A stretch of 64,000 bases of DNA, taken from assembly GCA_040882255.1 (NCBI GenBank), contig JBBEBP010000016.1:639906-703905 (forward strand), read 5' to 3'. Positions 21,884 to 32,594 of this stretch are shown one piece after another (the stretch's first letter is position 1; every line of letters starts with the position of its first letter). Origin of the DNA: PWQG01 sp040882255. Lineage in GTDB: Bacteria; Pseudomonadota; Gammaproteobacteria; Pseudomonadales; Pseudohongiellaceae. The notes beneath the pieces were generated by a model. That model did no database searches, was not told where the DNA came from, and saw only the letters and a list, made by a program, of their open reading frames with translations. Position numbers and translations under genes: made by a program.

Positions 21884-23472
21884 GAGTGATCTGGCTGATT
21901 GCATTGCGCGAGTACATCGAGAACGTCCGCACCCGCGGGTTCTGGCTCGGCGTACTGCTGATCCCGGTCATCTTCGCAGGCATTTTCCTGTTCTCGGCAC
22001 GCCTGGCCGAAAACGCACCCGTACGTCATTATGTCCTGATCGACCAGAGCGGACAATATGAAGAGGCGGTAGCCTCCGCCATTCGCCGCGAGCACCAGCG
22101 CCGCATCCTGCAATCCTTTACCCGCTACATCCAGCAATACCGCCGCCCCGACGCGGACCTGCCGAGCGTCTCAGCGGACCAGGCCAGCTCACAGATCGAC
22201 CGCTTCCTGAACGATGCAGGCAGCCAGGAGATCGCCACGCTGGACCAGTGGCTGAGCAACGGTGGACTCGACAACGCCCGCCAGATGGCCGAACCCTATC
22301 TGCGCGATGACGCGCCGCCTTTCGAGGCACCCCGTGAACAGTTCGTGGCGGTGCCGCCGCCAGAGCCGGTCGATCCGACCGCCTCGCCCGAACAGATCGT
22401 CGAACAGATGCGCCCCTGGCTCAATGATGAGCAACGGCTGCGGGTCGATGGCGAATCCGTGCGCCTGTTCGCCCTGATCCTGATTCCGGATGGAGTAGAG
22501 GAACAGATCATGGTGCCGGGCAGTGAAGGGCTGCAACCACGCGCCGAGGGCGAGGGCGTGCAGTTCTGGACCGGCAACCTGACCGACACGCGCCTGCCCA
22601 ACGCCATCGAGGCCAGCATCAATCGCAATATCCGCGAGCAGGCCTTTGCCGAGCGCGGTATCGACGTTTCCGCCGTGCAGAACATCCAGCGCATGCGTCT
22701 GCCCCTGACCCGTCTGGATCCCGGCCAGGAAGAAGGCGAGGAATCGGTCAGCATGGCCGACACATTCCGGCAGTGGGCACCGATCGGTTTCGTCTACCTG
22801 ATCTTCATTTCACTGATGCAGAGCGTGCAGTACCTGCTCAGCAATACCATCGAGGAAAAATCCAACCGCATCATCGAGGTCCTGATCGCCTCCGTCACAC
22901 CCAATGAACTGATGATGGGCAAGCTGGTGGGCATCGGCATGAGCGGCATCACTACCATCATCGCCTGGCTTCTGTCGTTCTTCGTGTTCATCCGGCTGTA
23001 TCAGAGCGTGGAAACGGCCATGATCGCCCAGGTGCTGGACGTGCTGCTCGGCTCCGACCTGATCCCGTGGTTCATTTTCTACTACCTGAGCGGCTACGCC
23101 TTGTATGCCGGCATCTTTCTGGCCATCGGCAGCCTCTGCAATACGCTGAAGGAAGCCCAGAGTCTGATGATGCCACTGATGCTGATACTGATCATTCCCA
23201 TCATCAGCATGGGTTTTATCGCGCAGGATCCAAACGGCACGCTGGCCCGGGTCATGTCCTGGATCCCCCTGTTCACACCGTTTTCCATGATGAACCGGGC
23301 TGCGGCCCAGCCACCCGTGTTCGACCTGATCGGCACCTCCCTGCTGCTGCTGGCCAGTGTGGTGCTGGTGCTGTGGCTGTCGGGCCGGGTATTCCGCCAG
23401 GGCGTGTTGCGTACCGGGCAACCACCACGACTGCTGGAACTGTGGCGCATGATGCGAGCGCGACCATCGTGA
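21880..23472 (+). CDS. ABC-2 type transporter permease (NatB-like)
   Basis: Membrane partner of the preceding ATPase. The 530-residue protein has one N-terminal helix (about 20-42), a large periplasmic domain of about 250 residues rich in acidic and glutamine residues, then a C-terminal bundle of about six helices beginning with IGFVYLIFISLMQS. This architecture (helix, extracytoplasmic domain, helix bundle) is that of NatB/ABC2_membrane_3 permeases. The segment EEKSNRIIEVLIASVTPNEL after the first bundle helix is the family's cytoplasmic coupling loop. It is coupled to the ATPase by an ATGA overlap and followed after 16 bases by the AI-2E family gene. Confidence 0.9.
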   Translation: MRVIWLIALREYIENVRTRGFWLGVLLIPVIFAGIFLFSARLAENAPVRHYVLIDQSGQYEEAVASAIRREHQRRILQSFTRYIQQYRRPDADLPSVSADQASSQIDRFLNDAGSQEIATLDQWLSNGGLDNARQMAEPYLRDDAPPFEAPREQFVAVPPPEPVDPTASPEQIVEQMRPWLNDEQRLRVDGESVRLFALILIPDGVEEQIMVPGSEGLQPRAEGEGVQFWTGNLTDTRLPNAIEASINRNIREQAFAERGIDVSAVQNIQRMRLPLTRLDPGQEEGEESVSMADTFRQWAPIGFVYLIFISLMQSVQYLLSNTIEEKSNRIIEVLIASVTPNELMMGKLVGIGMSGITTIIAWLLSFFVFIRLYQSVETAMIAQVLDVLLGSDLIPWFIFYYLSGYALYAGIFLAIGSLCNTLKEAQSLMMPLMLILIIPIISMGFIAQDPNGTLARVMSWIPLFTPFSMMNRAAAQPPVFDLIGTSLLLLASVVLVLWLSGRVFRQGVLRTGQPPRLLELWRMMRARPS

Positions 23473-23488
23473 CACGAGGCTGAACACC

Positions 23489-24538
23489 ATGCGGGAAATC
23501 ATCGAACGGCGTATGTTTTTCGCCCTGCTGGCATCGATCACTCTGTTGTTCCTGTGGTTGTTGCAGCCATTCTGGAGTGCGATCTTCTGGGCCTTTGTGA
23601 TGACCCTGATCTTCTTTCCCCTGCAGCGGCGCCTGCAGCAATACTGGCCTGGTCGACGCAACACCACGGCGCTGATCACATTGCTGACCGGCACCCTGGT
23701 CGTGGTGCTGCCGGCAGTCGCTATCGTATTCGCTTTTGTGGCAGAGGGGATCAGCCTCTACCAGTCCATCGAGTCACGGGAAATAGACCCGGAAACCATC
23801 CTGGAGCAGATCGGCGCTGCAGTACCCTGGCTACCCGAACTGCTGCAACGCTTTGGCGTGGACACAGGCAACGTCCGTGAATACCTGTCCAGCGCAGCGG
23901 TCACTGTAAGCCAGTGGCTGGGGCAGGAGGCAGTCAGCTTCGGGCGCAACACGGTCAGTTTCACCCTGCGCATGGCGCTGATGCTGTACCTGGTCTTCTT
24001 TCTGCTGCGCGATGGCGATCGCCTGGCCGAATACATCCGTCAGGCCATCCCCCTGGATGCCGAACGCAATCAGCTGCTGTTCGGCAAATTCGTGGAAGTC
24101 ACCCGCGCCACGGTGAAAGGCAACCTGCTGGTGGCGATCATCCAGGGCGCCCTGGGTGGCCTGATCTTCTTCATTCTGGGCATAGCGGCGCCGATTCTCT
24201 GGGCGGTCGTCATGGCCTTCCTGTCACTGATCCCGGCCGTCGGCGCCTTTCTGGTCTGGTTCCCGGTGGCCGTCTACCTTTATGCCACCGGCGACTGGAT
24301 TTCCGCCACGGTACTGATCGCGTACGGCGCCATCATCATCGGACTGGCCGACAACGTCCTGCGGCCCATTCTCGTCGGCCGCGACACCAAGCTACCGGAT
24401 TACATCGTGCTGTTCTCGACACTGGGCGGCATTGCCGTGGTGGGCATCAACGGCTTTGTGGTCGGCCCGCTGATTGCCGCCCTCTTCCTGGCCTTCTGGA
24501 CCACCTTCATCCGGGACTTCTCCTCCCGGTCGGAGTAA
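23489..24538 (+). CDS. AI-2E transporter family (PerM/YdiK-like) membrane protein
   Basis: A 349-residue polytopic membrane protein of Pfam family AI-2E_transport. Helices cluster at the N-terminus (15-70, in a pair), then a periplasmic helical stretch (about 85-145), then five or so C-terminal helices containing the family's conserved segment IPAVGAFLVWFPVAVYL and the LADNVLRPILVGRDTKLPD signature. Members have been linked to autoinducer-2 export, Na+/H+ exchange or permease roles; function here cannot be assigned. It lies in the same direction 16 bases after the ABC permease and is probably co-transcribed. Confidence 0.88.
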   Translation: MREIIERRMFFALLASITLLFLWLLQPFWSAIFWAFVMTLIFFPLQRRLQQYWPGRRNTTALITLLTGTLVVVLPAVAIVFAFVAEGISLYQSIESREIDPETILEQIGAAVPWLPELLQRFGVDTGNVREYLSSAAVTVSQWLGQEAVSFGRNTVSFTLRMALMLYLVFFLLRDGDRLAEYIRQAIPLDAERNQLLFGKFVEVTRATVKGNLLVAIIQGALGGLIFFILGIAAPILWAVVMAFLSLIPAVGAFLVWFPVAVYLYATGDWISATVLIAYGAIIIGLADNVLRPILVGRDTKLPDYIVLFSTLGGIAVVGINGFVVGPLIAALFLAFWTTFIRDFSSRSE

Positions 24539-24587
24539 TCACGGAGCCGGCACCACCACGCCCTTCTAAGAGATCGGCCAATCGCGC

Positions 24588-24593
24588 TAGAAT
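24588..24593 (+). promoter_or_regulatory. -10 candidate upstream of proC
   Basis: TAGAAT at 24588-24593 lies 32 bases before the proC start in an 87-base gap. No strong -35 is seen at 16-18 bases upstream. It could begin the proC-to-hemW unit. Confidence 0.3.
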
Positions 24594-24625
24594 GGCGTCT
24601 TTATCGTGACCATGGAGGTTCCGCC

Positions 24626-25453
24626 TTGGAGAACCACCGCATCGCCTTCATCGGCGCCGGCAATATGGCCAACAGCCTGATACACGGGCTCCTCGCCAAA
24701 GGGCTGCCGCCCGGCAATATTCTCGCCTGTGATCCGGACACGGAAAAATTACACGCCCTGCGGGACGAATGCGGTATCGTGCCCTCCAGTATGGAAGAGG
24801 CCGCCGGACAGGCGGATGTCGTCGTGCTGGCCGTCAAGCCACAGGTCATGGGCGGCGTCTGCCGGCAACTCGCTACCTGCCTGCCTGCTGCCAGCGCCTC
24901 GGACGCTGTGTTCGTCTCCATCGCAGCCGGCATTCCGCTGCGGTCACTGGAGCAGTGGCTGGGAGCGCAACGTGCCATCGTGCGTACCATGCCCAACACT
25001 CCGTCGCTGGTCGGCGAAGGGGCCACCGCCCTGATCGCCAACGAGACAGCCGGTCAGGTCCAGCGGGAGCTGGCCACGCAGTTGATGCAGGCCGTGGGCA
25101 TCACGGCCTGGGTGGTGCAGGAAGAGGACATCGACATCATCACGGCGTTATCCGGAAGTGGTCCTGCGTACTATTTCCTGATGATGGAATCCATGACGGC
25201 AGCCGCCACAGATCTGGGACTGAATGAGGAGACAGCACGCCGTTTCGCGATCCAGACCGCACTGGGCGCCGGTCGTCTGGCCGCCAGCGGCGACACGCCG
25301 CCGGACGAGCTGCGCCGCCGCGTCACCTCACCCGGTGGCACAACCGAGCAGGCACTGCAATCGTTCAGCGACGACCATTTCGCCAGTGTGGTGAAGCGCG
25401 CCATGCAGGCCGCCCGGCAACGTTCGGCGGAATTGTCCGAACAGTCGGAATAA
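24626..25453 (+). CDS. proC: Pyrroline-5-carboxylate reductase
   Basis: ProC performs the last step of proline synthesis, reducing 1-pyrroline-5-carboxylate with NAD(P)H. The 275-residue protein has the Rossmann motif FIGAGNMANSLIHGL at its N-terminus, the conserved VRTMPNTPSLVGEG segment, ALSGSGPAY, and the C-terminal signature beginning LRRRVTSPGGTT. The start is TTG 24626, with GGAGG six to seven bases upstream; no ATG fits the conserved N-terminus. In many gammaproteobacteria yggS precedes proC; here an AI-2E family gene does. yggT follows, as usual. Confidence 0.96.
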   Translation: MENHRIAFIGAGNMANSLIHGLLAKGLPPGNILACDPDTEKLHALRDECGIVPSSMEEAAGQADVVVLAVKPQVMGGVCRQLATCLPAASASDAVFVSIAAGIPLRSLEQWLGAQRAIVRTMPNTPSLVGEGATALIANETAGQVQRELATQLMQAVGITAWVVQEEDIDIITALSGSGPAYYFLMMESMTAAATDLGLNEETARRFAIQTALGAGRLAASGDTPPDELRRRVTSPGGTTEQALQSFSDDHFASVVKRAMQAARQRSAELSEQSE

Positions 25454-25477
25454 AAGTACACAGACAAGAGGAATCAC

Positions 25478-26056
25478 ATGGGCACCATCAATGAAGTCGG
25501 CTTTCTGCTGGTCAACACCTTGGGTTCGCTATACCTGATGGCCATTCTGCTGCGCTTCCTGCTGCAGATCGCGCAGGCGGATTTCTACAACCCCATCACC
25601 CAGATCGTGGTTCGATTCACCGAGCCGGGAGTAAAACTGTTCCGGCGGTTCATCCCCGGCATCCGGGGCGTCGACCTGTCTTCCCTGGTATTTGCCCTGA
25701 TTGTGCAGATGGCCGCGATGACCGCCCTGGTGTTCCTCAGCAACATACAGCTGCCCGGTCCGGGGCTGATACTGACCTGGTCACTCGTCGGCCTGTTGTC
25801 CTTTATCCTCAATATCTACTTCTGGGGCATCATCATCTCCATCGTGGCCAGTTTCCTGGCGCCGTTCAGCACACACCCGGCTCTGGTGCTGGTCCGCCAG
25901 CTCACCGAGCCAGTGATGGCACCGTTCCGCCGCCTGTTGCCGCCCATGGGAGGCCTGGACCTGTCGCCGATCTTCGTGTTCCTGACACTGCAGGTCATAC
26001 GGGCCATTCTGATCGCCCCGGCCGGGGTCAACCCGCGCTTCGTCCTCGGCATGTGA
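25478..26056 (+). CDS. yggT: YggT family membrane protein
   Basis: A 192-residue inner-membrane protein with two copies of the YGGT domain, each a pair of helices followed by a conserved amphipathic segment (F-x-N-P-I-x-Q and T-E-P-V-M-A-P-F-R-R). Related plant CCB3 proteins help attach haem to cytochrome b6; bacterial YggT has been tied to osmotic-stress tolerance and division-site functions, without a settled role. The ATG has a GAGGAA motif upstream. Its place after proC is a conserved pairing. Confidence 0.9.
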   Translation: MGTINEVGFLLVNTLGSLYLMAILLRFLLQIAQADFYNPITQIVVRFTEPGVKLFRRFIPGIRGVDLSSLVFALIVQMAAMTALVFLSNIQLPGPGLILTWSLVGLLSFILNIYFWGIIISIVASFLAPFSTHPALVLVRQLTEPVMAPFRRLLPPMGGLDLSPIFVFLTLQVIRAILIAPAGVNPRFVLGM

Positions 26057-26070
26057 GGAGAGCAGCGTAG

Positions 26071-27256
<1,186 letters not shown>

Positions 27257-27267
<11 letters not shown>

Positions 27268-27850
27268 CCTCGACATCATCGAGACCTGGATCGAACCCGG
27301 CAATCACGTACTGGACCTGGGCTGCGGTGACGGACGCCTGCTTGCCCACCTGAAGGAACACAAGCAGGTGCGCGACACCGGCCTGGAAATTGACCCCGAC
27401 AATATTGAAGAGTGCCTGGCCCATGGCGTCAATGTCATCGAGCAGGATCTCAACAAGGGGCTGCACAATTTCCAGGATGCCAGCTTCGACACCGTACTGC
27501 TGACCCACACCCTGCAGGCTGTACAATATCCGGACCTGCTGGTGGAGGAGATGCTGCGCATCGGCCGCCGCGGCATCATCACCTTCCCCAACTTCGGCAA
27601 CTGGCGCAGCCGCGGTTACCTGGGCTTGCGCGGCCGCATGCCGGTCTCGCACTACATGCCCTACGAGTGGTACAACACACCCAACATCCATTTCTGCACC
27701 GTGCAGGACTTCGATGTATTCTGCCGCGAGCGAGAGATCCGCATCATCGAACGCCTGGTGGTGGATTACAGACACCGGGGCAGCCGGCTGATACGGCGCT
27801 TTCCCAACCTGCTGGGCGAGATCGCCATCTATCACATTACCCGCAGCTGA
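27257..27850 (+). CDS. metW: Methionine biosynthesis protein MetW
   Basis: A 197-residue methyltransferase-fold protein that accompanies MetX and is needed for full homoserine acylation in several proteobacteria. The SAM-binding motif HVLDLGCGDGRLLAHL is near the N-terminus, followed by the MetW-typical PNFGNWRSRGYLGLRGRMP and LPYEWY-like (here MPYEWYNTPNIHFCT) region. Translation is coupled to metX by an 11-base overlap. Confidence 0.94.
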
Positions 27851-27859
27851 GGGAGGAGC

Positions 27860-28471
27860 ATGTCACAACGCATCGTACTGGCCAGCGGAAATGCCGGAAA
27901 GTTGAAGGAAATGCAGCGCATCCTGGCGGACGCCGGGGTGGAACTGATCAGTCAGCGCGAGCTGGACCTGGACAGCCCGGAAGAGACGGGCCTGACCTTC
28001 GTCGAGAATGCCCTGATCAAGGCTCGTCATGCTAGCCGGGCCAGCGGCCTGCCGGCACTGGCGGACGACTCCGGGCTGGCTGTTGACGCGCTGCACGGCG
28101 CACCGGGTATCCACTCGGCCCGTTACGCCGGGGTCCACGGTGACGATGCGGCCAACAACCGCAAGCTGCTGGATGCCCTGCGGGATGTCCCGGAGAACCG
28201 GCGCACGGCCCGTTTCATCTGTGTGATCGCCTTTCTGCGCCACCCGGAAGACCCCGTACCGCTGATCTGCCAGGGCGTCTGGCCGGGCATCATCCGCCGC
28301 GAGCCGTCCGGCGGCAACGGCTTCGGCTACGATCCCCTGTTCCAGGTACCGGACCGGCACTGCAGCAGCGCCGAATTGCCGCCGGACGAGAAGAACCGCA
28401 TCAGCCACCGGGGCCGGGCACTGCAGCAGTTGCTGGCGCAATGGGCCGGCTCCGGCCCGGCCACACCGTGA
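27860..28471 (+). CDS. rdgB: dITP/XTP pyrophosphatase (RdgB/HAM1)
   Basis: RdgB removes non-canonical purine triphosphates (dITP, XTP) from the nucleotide pool by releasing pyrophosphate. The 203-residue protein starts with the substrate motif IVLASGNAGKLKE, and contains the conserved ADDSGLAVDAL and GNGFGYDPLF segments and the C-terminal SHRGRA. A GGGAGGAG ribosome-binding site precedes the ATG. The end overlaps hemW. Confidence 0.96.
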   Translation: MSQRIVLASGNAGKLKEMQRILADAGVELISQRELDLDSPEETGLTFVENALIKARHASRASGLPALADDSGLAVDALHGAPGIHSARYAGVHGDDAANNRKLLDALRDVPENRRTARFICVIAFLRHPEDPVPLICQGVWPGIIRREPSGGNGFGYDPLFQVPDRHCSSAELPPDEKNRISHRGRALQQLLAQWAGSGPATP

Positions 28472-29619
28472 ACACCCCTGGTCTCCAGCTCCCCCCACTG
28501 AGCCTGTATGTCCACGTGCCCTGGTGTGTGCGCAAATGTCCCTATTGCGACTTCAATTCTCACGAGGCCAGCGGAGCACTCCCCGAAGACGACTACATCC
28601 GGGCCCTGATCGAGGACCTGGACCAGGACCTGGCGATGGTGCAGGGACGCTCTCTGCAGAGCATTTTCATCGGTGGCGGCACGCCCAGCCTGTTCTCCGG
28701 CCGCAGCTACGGCCGATTGCTGACGGCAATCGCGCAGCGCACCTCCCTGGCGCCTGACGTCGAGATCACCCTGGAAGCCAATCCGGGCACCACCGAATAC
28801 CAGCGTTTCTCCGACTACCGCACGGCCGGCATCAACCGTCTGTCCATCGGCGCGCAGAGCTTTGACGACGCACAGCTGCGCACCCTGGGGCGCATACACG
28901 ACAGCACGGAAATCCGGCGTGCCGCCCGCGAGGCACACCGGGCCGGGTTCGACAACTTCAACATCGACCTGATGTACGCCCTGCCCGATCAGACCCCGGA
29001 AGCGGCCTGCGAAGACCTGCGCCAGGCACTGCAGCTGGAGCCCGCACACCTGTCCTGGTATCAGCTCACCATCGAACCCAACACCTCCTTCTACAAACGC
29101 CCGCCCGACGCCCTGCCGGAGGAGACGGTAATTGATACGCAGGACCGGGGCCTGTCGCTGCTGGAGTCAGCCGGACTGCAGCGCTACGAGGTGTCCGCCT
29201 GGGCCCGGCCAGGCCGTGCATCGGTGCATAATCTCAACTACTGGACGTTCGGGGATTACCTGGGCATCGGAGCCGGTGCGCACGGCAAGATCACCCTACC
29301 CGGGGAATCCCGCATTGTGCGGACCCGGAAGAGACGCCAGCCGGACCATTATCTGAAGTCCTCCCTGACGCGGTCCGCCGGTTGCGACCCCGTACCTGAC
29401 AATCAACTGGTGCTGGAGTTCCTGATGAATGCGCTGCGTCTGACCGGCGGCTTTACAGTACCGCAGTTCGAGGCGCACACCGGGCTGCCTTTCGGCACTC
29501 TGGAAAAGCAGGTAGAATCATTGACTGATCGCGGTCTGATGACGTGTGAAGGCGAACGCTGCCGGACCACGCCACGTGGCCTGCAACTGCTCGATTCAGT
29601 ACTGGAAACGTTCCTCTAG
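28468..29619 (+). CDS. hemW: Radical SAM haem chaperone HemW
   Basis: HemW is a radical SAM protein that binds haem and delivers it to respiratory proteins; it is often misnamed coproporphyrinogen III oxidase. The CxxxCxxC motif is CVRKCPYC, with the typical F-N-S-H after it, then GGGTPSLF and the HemW C-terminal helical domain. The GTG at 28468 overlaps the rdgB stop as GTGA and fits the family N-terminus; an ATG nine codons upstream (28441) is an alternative. Neither start has a clear ribosome-binding site, so coupling to rdgB is likely. Confidence 0.93.
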   Translation: MNTPGLQLPPLSLYVHVPWCVRKCPYCDFNSHEASGALPEDDYIRALIEDLDQDLAMVQGRSLQSIFIGGGTPSLFSGRSYGRLLTAIAQRTSLAPDVEITLEANPGTTEYQRFSDYRTAGINRLSIGAQSFDDAQLRTLGRIHDSTEIRRAAREAHRAGFDNFNIDLMYALPDQTPEAACEDLRQALQLEPAHLSWYQLTIEPNTSFYKRPPDALPEETVIDTQDRGLSLLESAGLQRYEVSAWARPGRASVHNLNYWTFGDYLGIGAGAHGKITLPGESRIVRTRKRRQPDHYLKSSLTRSAGCDPVPDNQLVLEFLMNALRLTGGFTVPQFEAHTGLPFGTLEKQVESLTDRGLMTCEGERCRTTPRGLQLLDSVLETFL

Positions 29620-29632
29620 GAGGTACGGCATC

Positions 29633-30001
29633 ATGAGCGAGGAAGTCCTGGCCCAGCGCCACTGTGAACCCTGTTCCCTGGGCGGCAAGCCATTGTCCCC
29701 CGAAGAATCCAACCGGCTGTTGACCGGCATCCCGCGCTGGAAAAAAGTGCGCAATGATGAAGGCATTGAACAGCTGCACCGCGCCTTCCACTTCCGTGAT
29801 TTCAAGGAAGCGTTCAATTTTGCCTACAAGGTCGCGGCCATGGCCGAGCGAGAGGATCATCACCCCGCCCTGCTCGTCGAGTGGGGACAGGCAACCGTGA
29901 CCTGGTGGACGCACAAGATCGGGGGCCTGCACGAAAACGACTTCATCATGGCCGCCAAAACAGATCGCGTCGCCGATACCAGCGACGGACAGGACCGCTG
30001 A
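29633..30001 (+). CDS. phhB: Pterin-4a-carbinolamine dehydratase
   Basis: This enzyme dehydrates 4a-hydroxy-tetrahydropterin, recycling the cofactor of phenylalanine hydroxylase; in bacteria without that enzyme it has other pterin roles. The 122-residue protein has the active-site HHP motif (EDHHPALLVEW) followed by TWWTHKIGGLHENDF, matching the family. The ATG at 29633 has AGGAGG nine bases upstream, which also overlaps the hemW stop; longer frames upstream are not supported. No phenylalanine hydroxylase gene is nearby in the window. Confidence 0.92.
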   Translation: MSEEVLAQRHCEPCSLGGKPLSPEESNRLLTGIPRWKKVRNDEGIEQLHRAFHFRDFKEAFNFAYKVAAMAEREDHHPALLVEWGQATVTWWTHKIGGLHENDFIMAAKTDRVADTSDGQDR

Positions 30002-30027
30002 TCTTACTCCACCAAGGCGAGCGGCCC

Positions 30028-31230
30028 ATGCCCCTGCTACAACACTTTGATGCCCTGCTGCGGCTACCCAGCATCAGTTCCACCCGTCCGTCGCTGGACA
30101 TGAGCAACCGACCGGTCATCGACTACCTGGCCGAGCAGTTCGAGGCACTGGGCTTTCGCTGCGAGATCGTCCCCAGCCCCAGCGACAGCAGCGCCGAAAA
30201 GGCCAACCTGATCGCCACGCTGGGCACTGGTCCCGGTGGCCTGGTGCTGGCGGGCCACAGCGATACGGTGCCCATGGACGAGAACCTGTGGCAGGTCGAC
30301 CCACTGCGGATGACGGAAAAAGACAACCGGCTCTACGGGCTGGGCAGCACGGACATGAAAGGCTTCTTCGCACTGATACTGGAAGCCGTTGAGTCCGAAA
30401 AGCTGCGGGGTCTATCCCTGCAGCAACCCCTGATCGTACTGGCCACTGCCGACGAGGAGACCTCCATGCATGGCGCCCGTGCGCTGGCCGAACTGGGCCG
30501 CCCGAAGGCACGCTATGCCGTGATCGGCGAGCCCACGGGCCTGCGCCCCGTGCGCGCCCACAAGGGCATGATGATGGAGGCCATTCGCCTGCACGGGCGC
30601 AGCGGACACTCCTCCGACCCGTCCCTGGGCCGCAATGCCCTGGAAGCCATGCACGAGGCCATCACGGCGCTGCTCGCCCTGCGTGGTGAACTGCAACAGC
30701 AATACCGCGACCCCCTGTTCGATATCGACATCCCGACCATGAACCTGGGCTGTATCCACGGCGGTGACAACCCCAACCGGATCTGCGGTCACTGCGACCT
30801 GGAGTTCGATGTCCGCCTGATTCCGGGCATGGATCCAGATACTGTGCGCGACCTGATCAGGTCACGTGTTATGCCGATCGCCGAGCGCCATGAGGTGGAC
30901 TTCGAACTCGTTCCCCTGTTTCCCGGTATCGCACCGTTCAAAACCGCAGCCGAGGGTGACCTGGTACGTACCGCAGAACGCCTGACCGGCCACCAGGCGG
31001 AAAGTGTGGCATTCGGTACAGAAGCACCGCTACTGCAGCAGATCGGCATGGAGACCATCGTACTGGGGCCGGGTGATATCGCCCAGGCCCACCAGCCGGA
31101 CGAGTACCTGGCACTGGACCGCGTACAGCCTTGCGTGGACCTGCTCCGGCGCCTGATCGGCCATTATTGTCTGACACCCGGCACGGAGAATGACGTCACC
31201 GGCACATCCGACAGTTCAAATAGAGACTGA
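30028..31230 (+). CDS. argE: Acetylornithine deacetylase
   Basis: ArgE hydrolyses N-acetylornithine to ornithine and acetate in arginine synthesis. The 400-residue M20 peptidase-family protein has the metal ligands in LAGHSDTVPMD and STDMKGFF, the catalytic Glu pair in DEETS, a dimerisation insert, and the C-terminal metal His in AQAHQPDEY. The ATG at 30028 (MPLLQHF) is preceded by AAGGCGAG. argA follows after 19 bases, so the two arginine genes form a unit. Confidence 0.93.
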   Translation: MPLLQHFDALLRLPSISSTRPSLDMSNRPVIDYLAEQFEALGFRCEIVPSPSDSSAEKANLIATLGTGPGGLVLAGHSDTVPMDENLWQVDPLRMTEKDNRLYGLGSTDMKGFFALILEAVESEKLRGLSLQQPLIVLATADEETSMHGARALAELGRPKARYAVIGEPTGLRPVRAHKGMMMEAIRLHGRSGHSSDPSLGRNALEAMHEAITALLALRGELQQQYRDPLFDIDIPTMNLGCIHGGDNPNRICGHCDLEFDVRLIPGMDPDTVRDLIRSRVMPIAERHEVDFELVPLFPGIAPFKTAAEGDLVRTAERLTGHQAESVAFGTEAPLLQQIGMETIVLGPGDIAQAHQPDEYLALDRVQPCVDLLRRLIGHYCLTPGTENDVTGTSDSSNRD

Positions 31231-31237
31231 AACCGCC

Positions 31238-31243
31238 TATAGT
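31238..31243 (+). promoter_or_regulatory. -10 candidate immediately before argA
   Basis: TATAGT at 31238-31243 lies exactly so that transcription would begin at about 31250, the A of the argA start codon. A TTCAAA (31215-31220) sits 17 bases further upstream. No ribosome-binding site is seen for argA, so a leaderless message is possible. Confidence 0.3.
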
Positions 31244-31249
31244 ACGCGC

Positions 31250-32560
31250 ATGGACAATCTGCAGACCTACATCGAGTGGTTCCGACACTCTTCCAGCTAC
31301 ATCAACGCACACCGCAGGAAGGTGTTTGTGCTGCTGTTGCCGGGAGAGGCGATCGCGCACCCCAACTTCGGCAACATCGTGCATGACATCACCCTGCTAC
31401 ACAGCCTGGGGGTGAAGCTTGTGCTGGTGCAGGGTGCCCGCCCGCAGATCGATACGGCACTGACCAGTGCCGGCCTGGAGCCAAGGTACCACGAAGGGCT
31501 GCGGATCACGGACTCGGAAACGCTGCGGCATGTCAAACAGACCGTCGGCAGTCTGTCGATCGACCTGGAAGCGCAGTTTTCCATGGGACTGGTGAATTCG
31601 CCCATGCACGGCGCTGACATCCGCACCAGCCGGGGCAACTACATCACCGCCCGGCCACTGGGCGTGCTCAATGGCGTGGATTTCAGTCTCACTGGCGTAG
31701 TGCGCAAGGTCGACGCGGGAGCCATCCGTGAACACCTGGATGAGCGCAGCATCGTGCTGGTGAGCAATCTCGGTTATTCGCCTACCGGTGAAGTGTTCAA
31801 CCTGTCCTCCGAGGATGTGGCCACCGAAGTGGCGGTTGCGCTGCGAGCCGACAAGTTGATCCTGTTCGTGCCGGGAAGCGGTGTCAACAATCCGGCCGGT
31901 GAGCGGCAAAGTACGCTCAAACCACAGGCCGCCGAAGTACTGATGAAAGAACTGCGCATGACGGACCTGCAGACGGCCGAAGCGCTACGCGCCGCCGTGG
32001 CCGCCTGCCGCAAGCAGATCCAACGCTGCCAGCTGATCAGCTACACCCGCAACGGCGCCCTGCTCGAGGAACTGTTCACCCGCGAGGGCAGCGGCACCCT
32101 GGTCAGCCAGGAGCGCTTCGAGGAACTGCGCCAGGCTACCATCGACGACGTCGGCGGCATCCTGGAACTGATCAAACCCCTCGAGGAGCAGGGTGTACTG
32201 GTGCGACGCTCCCGGGAGTTACTGGAAGCGGAGATCGACTACTTCAAGGTCATCGAGCGCGACGGCACGATCATCGCCTGCGCGGCCATCTATCCGCTGG
32301 ACGAGACCTGTGGGGAGATCGCCTGTATCGCCATCCACAGGGAGTACCAGGACACCGGCCGGGGCGAGCATCTGATGCAGGCGCTGGAGGTAGAAGCGCG
32401 CAGGCTGGGGCTGTCCGAGGTCATCGTGTTGACTACGCAGACGGCGCACTGGTTCCGGGAGCGGGGGTTTCTGCCCATGGAGGTGGGTGAGTTGCCGGTG
32501 AAGAAGCAGCAGATGTATAACTATCAGCGGAATTCGAAGGCGTTTCGCAAGGCGTTGTAG
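31250..32560 (+). CDS. argA: N-acetylglutamate synthase (amino-acid N-acetyltransferase)
   Basis: ArgA acetylates glutamate with acetyl-CoA, the first step of arginine synthesis, and is normally feedback-inhibited by arginine. The 436-residue protein combines an N-terminal amino-acid-kinase domain (WFRHSSSYINAHRRKVFVLL at the start, then VQGARPQID) with a C-terminal GNAT acetyltransferase domain (IAIHREYQDTGRGEHLM). The chosen ATG 31250 matches the E. coli ArgA N-terminus; an open extension to 31190 overlaps argE and is less likely. The hairpin element 32595-32706 follows. Confidence 0.95.
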   Translation: MDNLQTYIEWFRHSSSYINAHRRKVFVLLLPGEAIAHPNFGNIVHDITLLHSLGVKLVLVQGARPQIDTALTSAGLEPRYHEGLRITDSETLRHVKQTVGSLSIDLEAQFSMGLVNSPMHGADIRTSRGNYITARPLGVLNGVDFSLTGVVRKVDAGAIREHLDERSIVLVSNLGYSPTGEVFNLSSEDVATEVAVALRADKLILFVPGSGVNNPAGERQSTLKPQAAEVLMKELRMTDLQTAEALRAAVAACRKQIQRCQLISYTRNGALLEELFTREGSGTLVSQERFEELRQATIDDVGGILELIKPLEEQGVLVRRSRELLEAEIDYFKVIERDGTIIACAAIYPLDETCGEIACIAIHREYQDTGRGEHLMQALEVEARRLGLSEVIVLTTQTAHWFRERGFLPMEVGELPVKKQQMYNYQRNSKAFRKAL

Positions 32561-32594
32561 ATCGACTTGCGGGGTGGGCACTTCGTAACCCGAT

